Assembly: GCF_003073045.1 (NCBI RefSeq) | Contig: NC_037600.1 | Coordinates: 15,082,352-15,146,351 of the forward strand | Direction of reading: 5' to 3' | Source: Pomacea canaliculata | Lineage: Eukaryota; Mollusca; Gastropoda; Architaenioglossa; Ampullariidae | Length of the DNA: 64,000 bases | Position numbers and translations under genes: made by a program | Shown: one piece after another, positions 59,036-64,000 of the stretch | Numbering within the stretch: the first letter of the stretch is position 1 | Layout of the letters: each line of letters opens with the position of its first letter | Notes under the pieces: model-generated | What the model was told of the DNA's origin: nothing | Databases searched by the model: none | What the model saw: the letters and a program-made list of their open reading frames with translations, nothing else

Positions 59036-59069
59036 TCAGGTCCACCAGGTTACATGTACAAACAAGTAG
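59004..59069. repeat. 33-bp tandem duplication inside the LINE flank
   Basis: Two copies starting CAGGTCCGCCAGGTTACATG at 59004 and CAGGTCCACCAGGTTACATG at 59037, differing at a few positions. On the minus strand it reads as a repeated CTCNLVDLRSC / CTCNLADLQVL segment. Confidence 0.85.
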
Positions 59070-62000
59070 AACTGCCTTCCAAGGTGCAGCTGGGTTAAGT
59101 TGAGTTCTGGTTGCAGTTGTGTTCAGTCGTTTGAGCCTGCAGTACTTGGATGGTGCAAACGCTCGATGCGCGGGAGCCAACTCACTCGTTGGAAACAAAT
59201 TCTAGACTAATGAACCGCATCCCCAGCCTGATCACCTGTTCGTCTGACAAGACACTTACATGTGCAGGTGTGCGTTTCTGCTTCTATGGGCGATTTCCCG
59301 ACAGGTTTTATCTCCCGTTTAATCAACAGGTATTGGCTTATATCTGTAACTTTGATCATAGGTCAGATAACGGTGACAGTTTGACCAGTATCGTCTGCTG
59401 CAGCTTGTTATGGCGGACGAGAGTCGGCAGCTGTATTTAAAGAGATGTGATCACTGTTGCCAATTCATGGTTCATGCAGGTACCCCTCCCCAGTGATCTA
59501 GGTCAATTCACCCGCTAGCGCCCCTATTCCTGCTAAAAATATTTTTGAATGACTCAAATGGCCAGCGTACTCAGCACAACTACAGTTGCGATTTGAGCGA
59601 TTCACATCGAAAAGTAGTACGACAAGCGGTATATTTCGACCCCTTACTTCTTTCTTGCTGTTTGTAAAGATGTATACAAACACAGAAACCAACTCAAGAG
59701 ATCGGGAGCCAGGAAGTGACGCTGCAGGCTTTACCCTTGTATATAAGAGATTTGAAATCCTTGCATCAGCAACCGTCACTCGACATTCAAAACTCTGCCT
59801 CCAATACTTCTCCGTGACACTGTGTGAAATCTTTCTGTTTTCATGTCACAAACATATCAATGTCCAATCACCTGCCATTTCGTATGTAACAAAGATAGTT
59901 TTGGCTTACATTGCGGCATTGGCACACCTTATGAACGTCACAGTTGCGTGCAGTAGACACCTCTTCCTTGAAACGAAAACCCGCCTCCGTGAGAAAATGT
60001 CCGAGAACCACTTCTTTCGGCGACAGATGACGCACATTGCACGTCCGTGGCGACTAATAAAGCTAAACATTAGACGACTAAGTTTTTATTTCAGTATCGC
60101 TTAAAATCTTTAATAAAGGTGTTTTATAATTTAAAAGCTACTTACGAAACCATACGAAAACATAAGGTCACGACCTTTTATGCTCGTGATTTTCGCATAT
60201 ACTTGCAGCTCACGTGACTGCTGCGTCTTTTGCAACGTGGATTGTGGCAGGTGGCTGCACGTGAAACCCGTATGATATTTCGTCGCAAGATCCTCCTCTT
60301 AGAATGCAAACATTTGTCGATTTGACTGTTCAGAAACGTTGGCTTGTGTGTATGTGTGTTGGCGCGCGCACGAGTGTGTGATATTGGATCACATGTGGCT
60401 TTTTATTGCCTTTCAAGGACCTACTTTAAAATAACAGCAAATGGTAGAATGTAAACAAAAAACCCCCAATAAAAATCAAATAAAATGAACTGTGCGCTGT
60501 CGTTGGGTTCTGACTGTGTTTGTGATATTTTTCTTGTCAATGTGATCACTTGAGCGTTTGGTTATTTTATTTTATCAAATGTCAATACGTGTCTGAGTTC
60601 ATGAACGCAATGAAAGTGTCATTTGAGAAATGAAAGGACTCCGGTAAGCAAGACCTATCACAGGTTCTAACAATGTCTGAACCAGAAGAACCGACTATGC
60701 TAAATTTCTGCGCTTCTATTTCACGCACCTAATGACAGATGAGGTGTGGAAAAGCAAGAAAAACATTAAAAAAAAAAACAGTACAACATTTACCCTGACA
60801 ATCCCTTTATTTAATATTTCGCACATTTCAGGACTTGAGGATTTGATAAGGGGACTAATAATAGAAACCAAAGGAGAGTGTAACTTGTAATAATAACCAG
60901 AAGTCGAAGAGTAAACTAAGTGCAGTTAAAATACTTAATCTCTTTTAGATATTATCTGAAGCAATAACTGAGCATGCATGATAGCTTCGTGTTGGATATG
61001 TCGAGAAAAGTAAGGTTCTGTTTTTGAAAATAAACGTACTGAATGAAGTAAATACCTACTCCACGATAACATTACATTTATTTAAAATGTCTTCTGATAA
61101 AAAAATCTTAAGAAATCAGTTTAAAAAGTTAAATACAAAAAATATAGAACACTTCTTAACGGGGTATTATTTTTTGGATTCAGAACTGTTCTGCAGACTA
61201 CATGCGTGTCTTCTGGCCATCTTGCAGAATTATAGTCTTTTATAGACAACATTGGAGGTGTCACGATGACATTTGCTCACACTACTGGTCATCCATACTC
61301 ACTCGCTTTGCTCTTTCACTTACACTCATGCACTCGCTTATTCCCATTGCTTCACAAAAAACCGAATATGTCTGTGCCTACTTCCATTTACAGCACCCCG
61401 CAAACAACGAGTCCAACTAGCCCTGAGGTCACTTTACATTTGCTTTTTAATAAAGATAAGTTCGTCTTCACTGCTCTTTCCTTTGATTAGTTTACAATGT
61501 TTTTCGGGAATTTTTCTTCTATCTGCTATAGACTGTCGCGTCGCCGCAGTATCGGTTACAACGAAATTTCTGTGTGGTGTACACTGTGGTCAGGGGGCTA
61601 TACTCACTGCAACACTCGCGCTCAGGGAAAGACGAGTTGTCCTTCTTTCCCTACATCACGCTATTGTCTAATGTGCGGGAAAACAAACACATTACAGCAA
61701 TCAAATGAGATGTGATCTGCAGTGTGTCTGAAGCTCAACGCAGCCAGATCTGATATTAACAATTATCTTAATGGTCCTACATTTAATGCCTTCCTAATGA
61801 GGCGGATTGCAGAAGTTTATTGTGACACAAGTGATGCAAAGCATACATCGAAGAACCTTTGAAAAAAGTTATATCATAAAGGTCAACAGTTGTTGCATTT
61901 TAGTAAAGGCCGCATTGCGAATGTGCGTTGGAAAGCTGGGACAAATGCACGTGACGCAGAAATGAACTCTTTCGAAAAGTTTTTCCTGATTATAAAGGTA

Positions 62001-62125
62001 GATTTTAGACAAGGACTCTACTACGAATGCAGTTGTCTCTTTACGTAAAATAATAATAAGAAACAGTTCCACAAACCTCTATACTTAAAAAGAAGTCTTT
62101 TTGCACGCAGTACTCTCACTTCATA
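59070..62125. other. Unassigned region
   Basis: No gene, RNA or repeat was recognised. The longest frame (59586-60104 plus, 172 codons) has no family features, low-complexity composition or splice support, and I treat it as chance. CA/TG-rich patches occur near 60340-60390. Confidence 0.4.
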
Positions 62126-62129
62126 GCAG

Positions 62130-62690
62130 AGGAAGCAGAGATGACTGGCTTAAAGATCAACAGAAAAAAAAAGACCGAAATGATGAGAATCAACAACTAG
62201 CAGGAACTCCCAATCCAACTTCAAGGAGACAGCATCCTAGAAACAGACCGCTTTACGTATCTGGAGAGCATTGTCAACAAGGATGGTGGAACGGATGATA
62301 AAATCAAAAGCCGCATCAACAAGGCCAGGCATGCTTTCAACAGCCTATGCTCCATCTGGAACTTCCAAGTATTATCCTTCAGCAGTAAGACCCGCATCTT
62401 CAACACCCATGTGAAGGCAGTCCTACTGTATGGTTCTGAAACCTGGAGAGTGACAAACACCATCAACAACAAGCTCCAGACCTTTACCAACCGATGCCTA
62501 CGCCATGTTCTGGGAATAAGATGGCCTGTAAAGGTCTCCAACAGCTGCCTGTGGAAAAAAACCAACCAGAATGCCACTAGCCAAGACATCAAAAAGCGCA
62601 AATGGGGCTGTATAGGACACACCCTGCGCAAACCAGCTGACACCATGGCTAGGCAGGCACTACCTTCACTCTCCATTTCTGTGACTACAG
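62130..62690 (+). mobile_element. RTE/CFDP2-like LINE 3' region
   Basis: Plus-strand blocks follow the usual order after the RT catalytic site: TGLKINRKKT-EMMRIN, ETDRFTYLESIVNKDGGTDD, KSRINKARHAFNSLCSIW, LLYGSETWRVTNT, FTNRCLRHVLGIRWP, RKWGCIGHTLRKPADT and ARQAL. Two or more frame breaks occur near 62200-62300, so it is dead. It differs from the 5823-7624 LINE in wording and is a separate family or lineage of the same clade. Confidence 0.82.
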
Positions 62691-62699
62691 CTGAAGTCA

Positions 62700-64000
62700 A
62701 ACGTCTCCATTGTTCATCGTGTCTACAGCTAAACAGTACATTTCAGTGTCAGTGAGTCATATTTCGTCTGTGTGAATTCTTTTATTGCCAGACTACTTCC
62801 TTAAAAATCTGAGTAAAGTCTGGAATCAATTTTCATTATATCCACCATACCTATTGCACATTCAACCCACCCCCATTTTTTTTAGGTTTGTATGGTTGGA
62901 ATTAAGTTAAATTTTCCCATGTACTTGAATAGAGTCAAGTGTGTGATTTAATCGATTTTAGATTGTTGACAAAGCGACTAATGATGGCATCGACCGGTGA
63001 CCAACAATACACGGGGGGGCGGACAGCCTTGTCTCACTAACTAAAAGGCGAACCCCCAGTGCTCCTAAGTTTTATTGGTTAAGATAAAGACATAGTTTGT
63101 GGTAGTCGGTCCGATACCCATATGAAGCAGTGTACTCCATCCAAACGACTTTCAGATCACAGGACTATTTTTACCTGGTAACAGTACAAGGGAGCAAACT
63201 TTGGATTTCGCGCTAAACGGTGGCGGTGGCGGTGGCGTCCCTTAGTCTTCTTTGCCACTTGTCGGCTGCTAGCGGGGTGGGGAACCCTTCATTTACATGT
63301 ATATTTTTTATTAGCGTTACCCTGAAAGGCTAGCTCAGATCCGAACTTAAAGTAAACAGCAATGAATCATTTATCCTTCCCAAAGCAATAAAATAAATTG
63401 ATTATACAGAATAAATGCAACCCTGTCAAAATGTCTATATGCATCTAAACATGTGTCTGTGTGTGCGAAGTTTAACTTAGCATCCTGTCAGAAAAACCAT
63501 TCAATTCTTAAAACTCATGTTATTCAAATTGCATGAAGAAGTGTGTTTGTGCTTCATTACCCTTTAACCTCCGATCACCACTGTAGTTAATTTGGAATGG
63601 AGAGATCGTTTTGTCAGTTTGTCTGTCCCACGTACACACACACACAAACGTTGTTTACTCTTCAGAAGATGACCAGAACCAAGGTGAGACGTCAGACAGC
63701 TCACCATCCTTGAAGCATTTCGTCAGCAGGAAACTAAGGTCGCTCCTTGGAAACTATGACCAGTTTCCAGTGTCTACAAATGCTCTTCGTGTCTTTTTAA
63801 GGCAGTTTCTCGGTGTCTATGTGTGATCAATTTCTCGTTTTCTTTTTATTTTTTCCTTCTTATGATAAGCATTTTAGAAAATCCTGTCATTCCTCCCTCT
63901 CTCTCTCAAATATAGTTATTAACCGTCAAACACTATTATTTCAATCAATTTTATCTCATTATCCCACGGACCATATACAGTCTTATGTAAGGTCTGTGGC
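62700..64000. other. Unassigned right edge
   Basis: No coding exon or repeat was recognised. Notable only for a short GGTGGC run near 63221-63238 and a CACACA patch near 63640. Short frames here lack family features. Confidence 0.4.

Noticed and set aside
59586-60104. 172-codon plus-strand frame as a gene
   Set aside because: No recognisable domain, start context or splice partners; composition looks like chance.
1-64000. CRISPR array, operon or bacterial features
   Set aside because: Intron-bearing animal genes throughout; tandem repeats seen are micro- or minisatellites without spacer structure.

Overview
The window is eukaryotic, AT-rich animal DNA: genes with many GT-AG introns of about 0.1 to 4 kb, long non-coding gaps, and many LINE, MITE and SINE-like insertions. 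Gene content and LINE types suggest a lophotrochozoan, most likely a gastropod mollusc. That is inference; no species-diagnostic sequence was recognised.

Layout. (1) 304-1861, minus strand: first four coding exons of FOXRED1, which runs off the left edge. (2) 2740-9100: a repeat-rich gap holding a CR1-like LINE remnant, an intronless ankyrin-repeat ORF, a truncated copy of the URI1-FLOT1 junction split by two head-to-head RTE-like LINE copies, and an hAT-type MITE with perfect 8-bp target duplications. (3) 9457-15340, plus strand: URI1 in nine exons, with an in-frame stop in exon 8 and a phase conflict between exons 6 and 7. (4) 17015-25781, plus strand: complete FLOT1 (flotillin-1). It has a tandemly duplicated third exon, and using either copy gives a 427-residue protein. 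(5) 32979-50829, plus strand: a 20-exon gene (1,981 codons before the stop) that I identify as AKNA-like. It has a GC-AG intron, a 24-nt microexon and several DNA transposons in its introns. (6) 53477-58228, minus strand: a four-exon gene for a 214-residue secreted cysteine-rich protein with three similar cysteine modules, one per exon. (7) 58500-64000: LINE remnants and otherwise unassigned sequence.

The genes belong to unrelated housekeeping or cell-biological pathways (mitochondrial complex I assembly, prefoldin/R2TP chaperone, membrane microdomains, centrosome or microtubule organisation, secretion) and do not form a functional cluster. The most notable observation is the FLOT1 exon pair. 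The two copies share 23 of 30 encoded residues but only 5 identical codons. Both are 91 nt in the same phase, and either including both or skipping both gives an early stop, which is the signature of mutually exclusive splicing. Exon boundaries were read by eye from reading frame and splice consensus; none has transcript support here.
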